In this document: positions 42,561-50,237 of the stretch, in pieces | How positions within the stretch are numbered: position 1 is the first letter of the stretch | Layout: each line of letters begins with the position of its first letter | Origin: Neorhizobium tomejilense | GTDB lineage: Bacteria; Pseudomonadota; Alphaproteobacteria; Rhizobiales; Rhizobiaceae | Length of the DNA: 64,000 nucleotides | Reading direction: 5' to 3' | Assembly: GCA_002968845.1 (NCBI GenBank) | Contig: PVBG01000025.1 | Coordinates: 1-64,000 of the forward strand | Program-made: the position numbers and the translations under genes | Notes under the pieces: model-generated | What the model saw: only the letters and a program-made list of their open reading frames with translations | What the model was told of the DNA's origin: nothing | Databases searched by the model: none

Positions 42561-42859
42561 CGGTCGATCTCGCCACGCTTATCGCCATCCTCGCCATGGC
42601 GGCCGCGACCGCGCTCACCCGGTTGAGCGGCCTCGTGCTCATCCGCCATGTCTCGCTCGAAGGCAGTCGCCGCAAGGCGATCGAATCGATTCCGCCCGCC
42701 GTGCTGATGGCCGTCGTCGCGCCGACTGCGTTTGCTACCGGGATTGCCGAAACCTTGGCCTGCGCGGTGACTGCTTTTGCGGCACTTCGGCTGCCGATGC
42801 TCGTTTCCGTGGCACTCGGGGTCGCCTCGGTGGCGATCCTTCGGGCGCTCGGCCTCTAA
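42557..42859 (+). CDS. azlD: branched-chain amino acid exporter small subunit AzlD
   Basis: 100 residues, four helices; TRLSGLVLIRHVSL followed by IPPAVLMAVVAP is typical. Translationally coupled to azlC (4-bp overlap). Forms the inner-membrane exporter with AzlC. Confidence 0.9.
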   Translation: MTVDLATLIAILAMAAATALTRLSGLVLIRHVSLEGSRRKAIESIPPAVLMAVVAPTAFATGIAETLACAVTAFAALRLPMLVSVALGVASVAILRALGL

Positions 42860-42929
42860 GCGTCGTTTCCATCTCGACATGGCTGGAAGGGGTGCGCTAC
42901 CGTCCGGCCTCATTCGTCGAAGGTGACTC

Positions 42930-43856
42930 ATGCAGGCAAAAGACTATCCGCGCGAACTCGTCGGCTACGGCCGTTCCACCCCTGATCCGAAATGGCCGGG
43001 CGGCGCCCATGTCGCGGTCCAGTTCGTGATCAATTACGAGGAGGGCGGCGAAAGCTCGATCATGGACGGCGATCCGGCCTCGGAAAACCTGCTGTCGGAA
43101 ATCGTCGGCGCTGCCCCCTGGCCAGGCCAGCGCAACCTCAACATGGAATCGATCTACGAATACGGCTCGCGTGCAGGCTTCTGGCGGCTGTTTCGGATGT
43201 TTACTGAACTCAAGGTGCAGACCACCGTCTACGGCGTGACGCTCGCCATGGCCCGCAACCCGGAAGCGGTCGCCGCCATGAAGGAAGCCGGTTGGGAAAT
43301 CGCCAGCCACGGCTACCGCTGGCTGGAATACAAGGATTTCCCGGAGGCAAAAGAGCGCGAACACATCCTCGAAGCCGTGCGCCTGCACACCGAACTCGTC
43401 GGCGAGCGGCCCTACGGCATGTACCAGGGCAAGCCCTCCGACAACACGCTGAAACTGGTGATGGAAGAGGGCGGTTTTCTCTATTCTTCCGACAGCTACG
43501 CGGACGATCTACCCTATTGGGTACCCGGCCTCGACCGGCAACCGTTCCTGATCATCCCCTATACGCTTGAGACCAACGACATGCGGTTTGCGACACCGCA
43601 GGGGTTCAACACCGGCGACCAGTTCTTCACCTACCTCAAGGATGCCTTCGACGTGCTTTACCAGGAGGGCAGGGAAGGTTCGCCGAAGATGATGTCGGTC
43701 GGCCTCCACTGCCGCCTCGTCGGGCGCCCCGGCCGCGCCGCCGCGTTGAAGCGTTTCATCGAATATGTGCTCAGCCACGACAAGGTCTGGATCCCGCAGC
43801 GCATCGAGATCGCCAGGCACTGGCATGAGCATCACAAGCCGGCTGGCGCCCTATGA
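42930..43856 (+). CDS. puuE: allantoinase PuuE (polysaccharide-deacetylase fold)
   Basis: 308 residues. Opens allantoin to allantoate. It belongs to the metal-independent PuuE class, not the amidohydrolase AllB class: YGRSTPDPKWPGGAHVAVQF, NYEEGGESSIMDGD, WEIASHGYRWLEY and MMSVGLHCRLVGRPGR are typical blocks. First gene of the puuE-uraD-mntA-hepT-allA-uraH run; it overlaps uraD by ATGA. Confidence 0.93.
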   Translation: MQAKDYPRELVGYGRSTPDPKWPGGAHVAVQFVINYEEGGESSIMDGDPASENLLSEIVGAAPWPGQRNLNMESIYEYGSRAGFWRLFRMFTELKVQTTVYGVTLAMARNPEAVAAMKEAGWEIASHGYRWLEYKDFPEAKEREHILEAVRLHTELVGERPYGMYQGKPSDNTLKLVMEEGGFLYSSDSYADDLPYWVPGLDRQPFLIIPYTLETNDMRFATPQGFNTGDQFFTYLKDAFDVLYQEGREGSPKMMSVGLHCRLVGRPGRAAALKRFIEYVLSHDKVWIPQRIEIARHWHEHHKPAGAL

Positions 43857-44350
43857 CCGCCCGCGGCGATTTCATCCAGATGTTCGGCGGCGTGTTCGAA
43901 CATTCTCCCTTCATCGCCGAACGCGCCTATGACGCCGGCCTGATGCTGGTGCCGCTGACGTCCAAGAGCGTGCATGACGCGCTCACCTCGATCTTCCGCC
44001 GGGCAAGCCGCGAGGAACGCCTCGGCGTGCTGCGCGCCCATCCCGACCTTGCGGGCAAGCTGGCGATTGCCGGCGAACTGACCGAGGACAGCAAAAAGGA
44101 ACAGGCCGGTGCCGGGCTCGACCGATTGAGCGCTGAGGAACACGCCCGGTTTACCGAACTCAACGCCGCCTACGTGGAAAAATTCGGTTTCCCCTTCATC
44201 ATCGCGGTCAAGGGTCTCACCAAGGACGACATCCTGGCCGCCTTCGAGAAGCGCATCGACAACTCGGCGGACGAGGAGTTCGATACCGCCACCGCCCAGG
44301 TGGAAAAGATCGCGCTCCTGCGTCTGCAATCGCTGCTGCCGGGACATTGA
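43853..44350 (+). CDS. uraD: OHCU decarboxylase
   Basis: 165 residues. Converts 2-oxo-4-hydroxy-4-carboxy-5-ureidoimidazoline to S-allantoin. FGGVFEHSPFIAERAY, RAHPDLAGKLA with its catalytic histidine, LTEDSKKEQAGAGLD, and FGFPFIIAVKG are hallmark segments. Coupled to puuE. Its usual partner UraH lies three genes downstream, beyond a toxin-antitoxin pair. Confidence 0.93.
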   Translation: MTARGDFIQMFGGVFEHSPFIAERAYDAGLMLVPLTSKSVHDALTSIFRRASREERLGVLRAHPDLAGKLAIAGELTEDSKKEQAGAGLDRLSAEEHARFTELNAAYVEKFGFPFIIAVKGLTKDDILAAFEKRIDNSADEEFDTATAQVEKIALLRLQSLLPGH

Positions 44351-44418
44351 GGCCTTGGACGCTGCTTTCCTCCGCCCCTTCCGTCGCTTATATTGGCGAT
44401 ATCAGGAGTGACGCCGCC

Positions 44419-44709
44419 ATGAGACCGTCGGAAGTGCTGGAGAAGAACCGGGAGGCGATCCGCGAAGCGGCAACACGCTTCAACGCGGCGAACCCGCGCG
44501 TCTTCGGTTCGGTTGCGCGCGGCGAGGACGGGCCGGACAGCGATATCGACATTCTTGTCGATGCGCTTCCCGGCACCACCCTGTTCGATCTCGGCGGGCT
44601 GCAGGACACGCTCGAAACGCTACTTCAGGTCAAGGTCGACCTCGTCACGTCCGGAGGCATCCGCAACTCGATGCGCGACCGGATACTGTCGGAAGCGGCT
44701 CCCATATGA
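44419..44709 (+). CDS. mntA: MNT-domain nucleotidyltransferase antitoxin
   Basis: 96 residues. Minimal nucleotidyltransferase with G30-S31 and D42-x-D44 in FGSVARGEDGPDSDIDILVD. Proteins of this type AMPylate a tyrosine of the partner HEPN toxin and so neutralise it. The chosen ATG begins MRPSEVLEK; the track upstream is non-homologous. Overlaps hepT by ATGA. Placed between uraD and allA of the urate pathway, 68 bp after uraD. Confidence 0.85.
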   Translation: MRPSEVLEKNREAIREAATRFNAANPRVFGSVARGEDGPDSDIDILVDALPGTTLFDLGGLQDTLETLLQVKVDLVTSGGIRNSMRDRILSEAAPI

Positions 44710-45068
44710 GTGCTGACCGCCTGAGGGAATATCTCGACCAGATGCATTCCGCAGCACTTCAGGCCTGCGAATTTGTGGCCGGGATGGAGCAGGAGACGTT
44801 TCTCGCCGACATTCGCACGCAGATGGCGGTCGGCATGGCATTGATCCTGATCGGCGAGAGTGCCGCGAGGATCATGACGCACCATCCCGACTTCCCCGTC
44901 GATCATCCGGAGATTCCGTGGTCGAAAATGAAGGGCATGCGCAATTTCGTCGTCCATGACTACTACGAGCTGGAGCTTCCCATCGTTCTGGAGACGGTAA
45001 AAACCTCGCTGCCGCAGCTTCTGTCCCAGCTCGACGCCCTGCGCAACTGGCGTGCCCAGGGCGAATGA
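44706..45068 (+). CDS. hepT: HEPN-domain RNase toxin HepT (DUF86)
   Basis: 120 residues, all-helical HEPN fold. The RNase motif R-x4-H-x-Y is complete: R79, H84 and Y86 in MRNFVVHDYYELE; the tyrosine is the AMPylation target in studied HepT/MntA pairs. Stop is 28 bp before allA. With mntA it forms a type VII toxin-antitoxin module inside a metabolic operon. Confidence 0.87.
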   Translation: MSADRLREYLDQMHSAALQACEFVAGMEQETFLADIRTQMAVGMALILIGESAARIMTHHPDFPVDHPEIPWSKMKGMRNFVVHDYYELELPIVLETVKTSLPQLLSQLDALRNWRAQGE

Positions 45069-45096
45069 TGAAGCCGAATGATCGAAGGCGAATGAC

Positions 45097-45597
45097 GTGA
45101 CCGAATATCTTGAAATCCTGCCCCTCACAAAGGAAGCCTTCGCGCTCTTTGGTGATGTCATCGAGGCCGATCCGGCGACCATGCGGTTGATCAACGACGG
45201 CACGACCGAGCGCTATCATGCGCTCGCCGAGCCCGTGGTGATCGGCGAGCCGGAGCGGCTGATCTTCAGCATCTTCCGCAGCAAGCCGCGGCAGTTCCCT
45301 TACGCGATCACCATGATGGAGCGGCATCCTTTCGCCAGCCAGAGCTTTTCGCCGATCTCCGGCCAGCCTTTCCTGATCGCCGTTTCGGATGATGAAGGCG
45401 GACGGCCGGGCAAACCGCAGGTCTTCCTCGTGCAGCCGCATCAGGGCGTCAATTATTTCCCCAATTCGTGGCATCATCCCCTGATGGCGATCGGCGTCGT
45501 CAGCGATTTCCTGGTCGTCGATCGCGACAACCCAGCCGCAAATTACGAGGAAGCGTTCTTCGAGACCCCGTATCTCATCGCGGAGCCAAGCCTATGA
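45097..45597 (+). CDS. allA: ureidoglycolate lyase
   Basis: 166 residues from a GTG start preceded by GAAGG. Splits ureidoglycolate into glyoxylate and urea. Characteristic parts: ILPLTKEAFALFGDVIE, FRSKPRQFPYAITMMERHP, SQSFSPISGQPFLIAV and QGVNYFPNSWHHPLMAIG with active-site histidines. Overlaps uraH by ATGA. Allantoate amidohydrolase, which would feed it, is not in the window. Confidence 0.9.
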   Translation: MTEYLEILPLTKEAFALFGDVIEADPATMRLINDGTTERYHALAEPVVIGEPERLIFSIFRSKPRQFPYAITMMERHPFASQSFSPISGQPFLIAVSDDEGGRPGKPQVFLVQPHQGVNYFPNSWHHPLMAIGVVSDFLVVDRDNPAANYEEAFFETPYLIAEPSL

Positions 45598-45950
45598 CGG
45601 GCCTCACCACCCATGTCCTCGACACCGCCAGCGGTACGCCTGCGGAGGGGCTTTCGATCGATCTCTACCGGCTGAACGGCGAGACTCGCGAGAGGCTGAA
45701 GACCATCGTCACCAACAGCGACGGCCGCGTCGATGGCGGGCCGATTCTGGTTGGCGAGACCTTTCTTGCCGGCGAATACGAACTGGTTTTCCACGCCGGC
45801 GCCTACCTTCGAGCCCGCGGCGTCGCACTTGCCGAGCCGGCTTTTCTCGACGTGATCCCGATCCGTTTCGGCATTTCCGACACGACGGCGCACTATCATG
45901 TGCCGCTGCTGCTCTCGCCCTACGGTTATTCCACCTATCGGGGGAGCTGA
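45594..45950 (+). CDS. uraH: 5-hydroxyisourate hydrolase (transthyretin-like)
   Basis: 118 residues. Hydrolyses the unstable product of urate oxidation to OHCU, the UraD substrate. N-terminal LTTHVLDTASGTPAEG with the active-site histidine, central HYHVPLLLSPYGYSTYRGS with the C-terminal Y-R-G-S signature of the family. Coupled to allA upstream and, by a TGATG overlap, to the phosphoesterase downstream. Confidence 0.95.
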   Translation: MTGLTTHVLDTASGTPAEGLSIDLYRLNGETRERLKTIVTNSDGRVDGGPILVGETFLAGEYELVFHAGAYLRARGVALAEPAFLDVIPIRFGISDTTAHYHVPLLLSPYGYSTYRGS

Positions 45951-46699
45951 TGCGTTTTGCCGCGATCGCCGACATCCACGGGAATTGCGTAGCGCTCGAA
46001 GCGGTGCTTGCCGACATTCACGCACAGGGCATTACCGAAATCGTCAATCTCGGCGATTGCCTGAGCGGACCGCTTGAAGCCGGGCGCGCCGCGGATCTGC
46101 TGCTCCTTCTCGATACGATGGCGACGCTGACGGTGCGCGGCAATCACGATCGCTACCTGATCGAAAACCCGGCGGATGCTATGCCGTCGTGGGAAGTGCA
46201 CGCCTTTTCGCAACTGGCGCCGCGACACCTGCAATGGCTGCGCAAGCTGCCGTTCAGCGCCGTTTATCGGGACGAGGCCTACCTTTGCCACGCCACGCCG
46301 CAGTCGGACAGCGTTTATTGGCTGGAGCAGGTATCGAGCGAAGGCCATGTCTTCCTGAAGCCGCTGGAGGAGATCGAGGCGCTGGCTGATGGCATCGAGC
46401 AGCCGCTGATCCTCTGCGGCCACAGCCATATTCCGCGGGCGGTGCAACTGTCCGATGGCCGGCTGATCGTCAATCCCGGCAGCGTCGGCTGTCCGGCCTA
46501 TGACGACGACACGCCGCATTTCCACAAGGTGGAAACCGGCCACACCATGGCGTCCTACGCGATCCTCGAAAAGACCTCCGCCGGCTGGATACCGCAATTC
46601 CGCAACGTGTCCTACGACCATCTGGCGATGTCGCGCCTCGCCGCCGAAAACGGCCGCGCCGACTGGGCGGTGGCGCTGGCGACCGGCCGGGCGGGTTAG
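45950..46699 (+). CDS. metallophosphoesterase (YfcE/MJ0936-like)
   Basis: 249 residues. Calcineurin-like metal motifs: D-x-H in IADIHGN, G-D in NLGDCLSG, GNHD in VRGNHDRY, and GHSH in LILCGHSHIP, followed by NPGSVGCPAYDDD. A phosphodiesterase or phosphatase; substrate unknown. It is translationally coupled to uraH, so it is expressed with the purine genes, but a role in the pathway is not evident. Confidence 0.87.
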   Translation: MRFAAIADIHGNCVALEAVLADIHAQGITEIVNLGDCLSGPLEAGRAADLLLLLDTMATLTVRGNHDRYLIENPADAMPSWEVHAFSQLAPRHLQWLRKLPFSAVYRDEAYLCHATPQSDSVYWLEQVSSEGHVFLKPLEEIEALADGIEQPLILCGHSHIPRAVQLSDGRLIVNPGSVGCPAYDDDTPHFHKVETGHTMASYAILEKTSAGWIPQFRNVSYDHLAMSRLAAENGRADWAVALATGRAG

Positions 46700-46703
46700 G
46701 TTT

Positions 46704-47105
46704 TCAGCCGGTGCTGCGTTCGATCTCGTGGCTTGCAGCGCGGGCAAGGAAACCCGATCGCGACAGGCCATGATCCGCGGCGAACCGGTCGATCCGTTCC
46801 AGCACGTCTTCCGGCAGCGTGATATTGATGCGGACGGCCTTGGCTGTCTGGCTTTTCAGCGTCACGAGGATCGCCACACCGTCGCGATTGTCCGGATCTG
46901 CCATCACGCTTTCAAGGCTCGACGGTTCCGGGATCGTTTCGCCATCCTCGACCATGCCTTCGACGTGAAGGGCAAGCGCCTCCTCCGCCATATGGCGCGC
47001 CTCGTCGAGCGTCGCGCCGGCGGTGACCACACCCGGAAAATCCGGGAAGGAGACGCCGTAGTCGCTCTCCGCGTCCCTATGGATCAGGCCGATATAGTTG
47101 CTCAT
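46704..47105 (-). CDS. hicB: HicB-family antitoxin
   Basis: 133 residues. N-terminal HicB fold (YIGLIHRDAESDYGVSFPDF and TLDEARHMAEEALALHVEGM), C-terminal ribbon-helix-helix (AVRINITLPEDVLERIDRF, LSRSGFLARAA) for autoregulation. Two bases separate it from hicA. It binds and masks HicA. Convergent with the phosphoesterase gene with 4 bp between. Confidence 0.9.
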   Translation of the reverse strand: MSNYIGLIHRDAESDYGVSFPDFPGVVTAGATLDEARHMAEEALALHVEGMVEDGETIPEPSSLESVMADPDNRDGVAILVTLKSQTAKAVRINITLPEDVLERIDRFAADHGLSRSGFLARAASHEIERSTG

Positions 47106-47107
47106 GA

Positions 47108-47314
47108 TCACCTCAGCTTCAGTCCAGCTTGCTTCTCGATACTGCGCAATGTGCCGAGCGGAATATCGCGCTTCGGATGGGGCACGGTCACACGGCCCGG
47201 CTTTTGCGGATGTTTGAACTGAACATGACTGCCCTTCTGGGCAACCTCCATCCAACCATCCCGGCGCAACACGCGATGACCTCGGCGCTTTTCATCGGTT
47301 GAATTTATACACAC
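47108..47314 (-). CDS. hicA: HicA-family mRNA interferase toxin, N-terminus altered
   Basis: The frame gives 68 residues from a GTG: after an unusual MCINSTDEKRRGHRV it is a standard HicA from LRRDGWMEVAQKGSHVQF with its catalytic histidine through PHPKRDIPLGTLRSIEKQAG. In the neighbouring frame an ATG at 47295 reads MKSAEVI, the canonical HicA beginning. One extra base near 47274-47276 would fuse them into a normal 62-residue HicA. So hicA carries a one-base deletion, or the base call is wrong, or the odd N-terminus is used. Confidence 0.8.
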   Translation of the reverse strand: MCINSTDEKRRGHRVLRRDGWMEVAQKGSHVQFKHPQKPGRVTVPHPKRDIPLGTLRSIEKQAGLKLR

Positions 47315-47408
47315 TCATACACAATATCAATCCTTGCCTGAAGGAGCGGAAACCTTTCGGCAATCCTTCCCCCCGATACTTCTTTCCGATTCGACAGGAG
47401 AGATCGTC

Positions 47409-48152
47409 ATGGCTCAAACGCGCGGCAAATCCGGTTCTCGGCGCAAGAGTTCGCCGAAGCGGTCGTCGGGCTCCGGTTCCTCGCTCTGGCCCTGGCTCGG
47501 GGCGCTGGCGCTGGTGGCCGGCGGTATCGCGCTTTATGAGAATTCCGCGGAGGCCCGGCGTTTCGTCAAAGGCCTGATGTCCGGCAGCCAGGTCCAGGTT
47601 GCCGCAAAACCGGTGCCCGCAAAGCCCGTACAGGCAAGTTCCGGGCCGTCGCACCGCCCAATGGCGCCGAAGCCGGCGGCTGCTCCCGATCAGAGCCACA
47701 CCGCCGCGATCATCCCGCCTGCGCCTATCGGCAAGCCGGTCATCGAGGAAATGCAGAAGGCCGCCGAACAGCCAAGGAGCAGCGAGAGCCTCGCCGGCGC
47801 CTATCAGGCGAAATTCTATCTGTGCGGTTCGGCCAAGCAGGACGACTGCGTCGTGGCCGCGGACCGTTTCGTGTTCCACGGCCAGAAGATCCGGGTGGTC
47901 GGCATCGAGGTGCCCGACATCAAGAAGCCGCGCTGCGAGGCGGAGCGGATCAAGGCTAGCGATGCGGAGCTGCGGGTGCGCGCCTTCCTGGATTCCGGCC
48001 CGTTCGAACTCGTCACCTGGCAAGGCAACGAGGACGAGATCGAAGGCCACAAGCTGCGCGAAGTGACGCGCAACGGCCGCTCGCTCGCCGATGTCCTTGT
48101 CAACGAAGGCCTGGCCAGGCGACCGGGCGCCGGCAAGGGCGGCTGGTGCTGA
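47409..48152 (+). CDS. membrane-anchored thermonuclease-like (SNase domain) protein
   Basis: 247 residues. Lys/Ser-rich N-terminus, one helix (SLWPWLGALALVAGGIALY), a long Ala/Pro linker, and a C-terminal SNase-like beta-barrel from about residue 140: FHGQKIRVVGIEVPDIKKP, CEAERIKASDAELRVRAFL and LADVLVNEGLARR. The barrel probably faces the periplasm. Some active-site arginine and acidic positions look changed, so nuclease activity is uncertain. Extra cysteines suggest disulfides. Monocistronic. Confidence 0.75.
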   Translation: MAQTRGKSGSRRKSSPKRSSGSGSSLWPWLGALALVAGGIALYENSAEARRFVKGLMSGSQVQVAAKPVPAKPVQASSGPSHRPMAPKPAAAPDQSHTAAIIPPAPIGKPVIEEMQKAAEQPRSSESLAGAYQAKFYLCGSAKQDDCVVAADRFVFHGQKIRVVGIEVPDIKKPRCEAERIKASDAELRVRAFLDSGPFELVTWQGNEDEIEGHKLREVTRNGRSLADVLVNEGLARRPGAGKGGWC

Positions 48153-48180
48153 TCGCAGCACCGACCACTCTCGACAGTCG

Positions 48181-49326
48181 TCAGAACGGCATGTTGGCGA
48201 GGATGTTGCGGTCGATATCTTGGACATCGCGCTTTCCGCAGAGCGCCATGGTGATGTCGAGTTCCTTGCGGATGATCTCGAGCGTCGTGGTGACGCCTTC
48301 CTTGCCCATGGCGCCGAGGCCGTAGAGGAAGGGCCGGCCGATATAGGTTCCGCGGGCGCCGAGCGCCACCGCCTTCAGCACGTCCTGGCCGGAGCGGATG
48401 CCGCCATCCAGATGCACTTCGATCCGGTCGCCGACCGCTTCGACGATCCTCGGCAGCATGCTGATCGAGGAGGGAGCGCCGTCAAGCTGGCGGCCGCCGT
48501 GGTTGGAGACGATGATCGCATCCGCGCCGGTGTCGGCGGCGGCGCGCGCATCCTCTTCGTCGAGTATGCCCTTGATGATCATCTTGCCGCCCCAGAGGTC
48601 CTTGATCCAGCGGATATCGTCCCAGGACAGCCGTGGGTCGAACTGCTCCGCCGTCCAGGCGCCGAGCGAGGAGAGGTCCGAAACATTGCTCGCATGGCCG
48701 ACGATATTGCCGAAACCGCGGCGCTTGGTCCCCAGCATTTCCAGGCACCATCTCGGCCGCGTCACGAGCTGCAGCGCCGCGTTGAGCGTCGGCTTCGGCG
48801 GAGCTGCAAGGCCGTTGCGCAGGTCCTTGTGCCGCTGGCCGAGGATCTGCAGGTCGGCGGTGACGACCAGCGCCGAGCATTTCGCCGCCTTGGCGCGGCC
48901 GATCAGCCGTTCGACGAAGCCGCGGTCCTTCATCACGTAGAGCTGGAACCAGAAGGGTTTGGTGGTCACCGAGGCGACGTCCTCGATCGAGCAGATGCTC
49001 ATGGTCGACAGCGTGAAGGGCACGCCGAATTCTTCCGCTGCCTTGGCGGCCAGCATTTCACCGTCGGCATGCTGCATGCCGGTCATGCCGGTCGGCGCCA
49101 GCGCCACGGGCATCGCCGCTTTTTCGCCGATCATCGTGGTTTCGAGCGTGCGGTTGGTCATGTCGACCAGGACGCGCTGACGCAGCTTGACCTTGGAGAA
49201 GTCTTCCTCGTTCGCCCGGTAGGTCCCCTCGGTCCAGGCGCCGCTGTCGGCATAATCGAAGAACATTTTTGGCACTCGACGGCGGGCAAGCTTTTTGAGG
49301 TCTGCGATGGTCAGCGGTTTGGACAT
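48181..49326 (-). CDS. lldD: FMN-dependent alpha-hydroxy-acid dehydrogenase (L-lactate dehydrogenase type)
   Basis: 381 residues. Oxidises L-lactate or a related alpha-hydroxy acid, passing electrons to the respiratory chain. FMN barrel motifs: DYADSGAWTEGTYRANEEDF, ALAPTGMTGMQHADGE, FQLYV, VVTADLQILGQRHKDLRNG, GADAIIVSNHGGRQLDGAPS with the catalytic histidine, and HLDGGIRSGQDVLKAVALGA. Substrate is inferred from family length and order of motifs; other 2-hydroxy acids are possible. Confidence 0.88.
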   Translation of the reverse strand: MSKPLTIADLKKLARRRVPKMFFDYADSGAWTEGTYRANEEDFSKVKLRQRVLVDMTNRTLETTMIGEKAAMPVALAPTGMTGMQHADGEMLAAKAAEEFGVPFTLSTMSICSIEDVASVTTKPFWFQLYVMKDRGFVERLIGRAKAAKCSALVVTADLQILGQRHKDLRNGLAAPPKPTLNAALQLVTRPRWCLEMLGTKRRGFGNIVGHASNVSDLSSLGAWTAEQFDPRLSWDDIRWIKDLWGGKMIIKGILDEEDARAAADTGADAIIVSNHGGRQLDGAPSSISMLPRIVEAVGDRIEVHLDGGIRSGQDVLKAVALGARGTYIGRPFLYGLGAMGKEGVTTTLEIIRKELDITMALCGKRDVQDIDRNILANMPF

Positions 49327-49497
49327 CGGTCGAATTGCTTTCGAAGGCGGGGAGACAAGACGAGCAAGGAACTAGCATAAATTTTCGGCGCTGGTCACCG
49401 AAAATGATCAGGCTTCCCGCGGTCTGCGCGCGCATTCATCGGGCAGCGGCCGGCGATATATGGAAGGCGGCACAGCTGTGCTCCATACAGCAGGCTT

Positions 49498-49911
49498 TTA
49501 GGCCGCCTGTTCGACGATCTTCGAGTGAGAAGCACTCTCTTGGAGCAGCCTGATGGCATTGATCGCATCGGATTTCGTATCGAACGTCTCCGAATGAAGG
49601 ATAATTTTGCCCTCTCCCGATAAAAGGCGAAATGCAAAGCGGCCCGCTTTATCTTTGAAGACCTGAAAGACAAGCTGGTTTTCGAGCGAGGCTGCCAAAG
49701 CTTCCTGCTGCTCCTTTTCGAAAGCTGCCAGTGCTTCGGGACTGGGGGCATCCATCGGAAAATGCTCCTTTTCATACGCGTCAATCAACGTCGCGAGAAT
49801 ATCGAGCTGGTCGCCCTCCGGCGTTCCGCTGGCTGCTCCCCAGAGCTGGGAGAGGGTTCGCAGAGCGCCTTCATAGTCCTCTTCCGAACGGATGGGCCGA
49901 ATCTCAATCAT
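49498..49911 (-). CDS. chimeric HigA-like antitoxin with C-terminal DUF1508 domain
   Basis: 137 residues. Residues 1-55 (MIEIRPIRSEEDYEGALRTL ... GTPEGDQLDILATLIDAYEK) match the N-terminal part of HigA antitoxins of the COG5499 type. Where those continue into an HTH, this one runs through an acidic linker into a YegP/DUF1508 unit from about residue 80: VFQVFKDKAGRFAFRLLSGE, TFDTKSDAINAIRLL. It overlaps the HigB toxin gene by 8 bp. Without the HTH it cannot repress its promoter in the usual way. The role of DUF1508 is unknown. Confidence 0.78.
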   Translation of the reverse strand: MIEIRPIRSEEDYEGALRTLSQLWGAASGTPEGDQLDILATLIDAYEKEHFPMDAPSPEALAAFEKEQQEALAASLENQLVFQVFKDKAGRFAFRLLSGEGKIILHSETFDTKSDAINAIRLLQESASHSKIVEQAA

Positions 49912-50224
49912 ATTCCACCTTTGCCGCGTCGATGTGATCGTATTCCCTGTGTGTGCCGATCCATTTTATCCAGATAATCGACTTGTCGAAATCGATAGTG
50001 ACCACCAGTCTATAGTCGTTTCCCTTGATATTGAAAATGATGCGCTCGGCATTGACGATGCTCGCCGTGGCGAAAGTTTGCCGAACGTCGGCAGAATTCC
50101 TCCATTGAGCCTTGCTGGCACGATCATGCCAGACGTCAATCGCGTCCTTGACTGCAGGATGATCCCGGCGACCTGCAAGGCTCTCCACAAATCTAGTTAG
50201 AGTCCGGCGGGCAATGATCCTCAT
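49904..50224 (-). CDS. higB: HigB-type mRNA interferase toxin
   Basis: 106 residues of the HigB_toxin family (RelE/ParE fold): MRIIARRTLTRFVESL, DVRQTFATASIV, RIIFNIKGNDYRLVVTIDF and WIGTHREYDHIDA. It cleaves translated mRNA in studied members. The toxin gene comes first and overlaps the antitoxin gene, as in other higBA modules. It follows guaD divergently placed stop by 13 bp on the same strand. Confidence 0.87.
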   Translation of the reverse strand: MRIIARRTLTRFVESLAGRRDHPAVKDAIDVWHDRASKAQWRNSADVRQTFATASIVNAERIIFNIKGNDYRLVVTIDFDKSIIWIKWIGTHREYDHIDAAKVEYD

Positions 50225-50237
50225 GGCCGAGGCGGTC

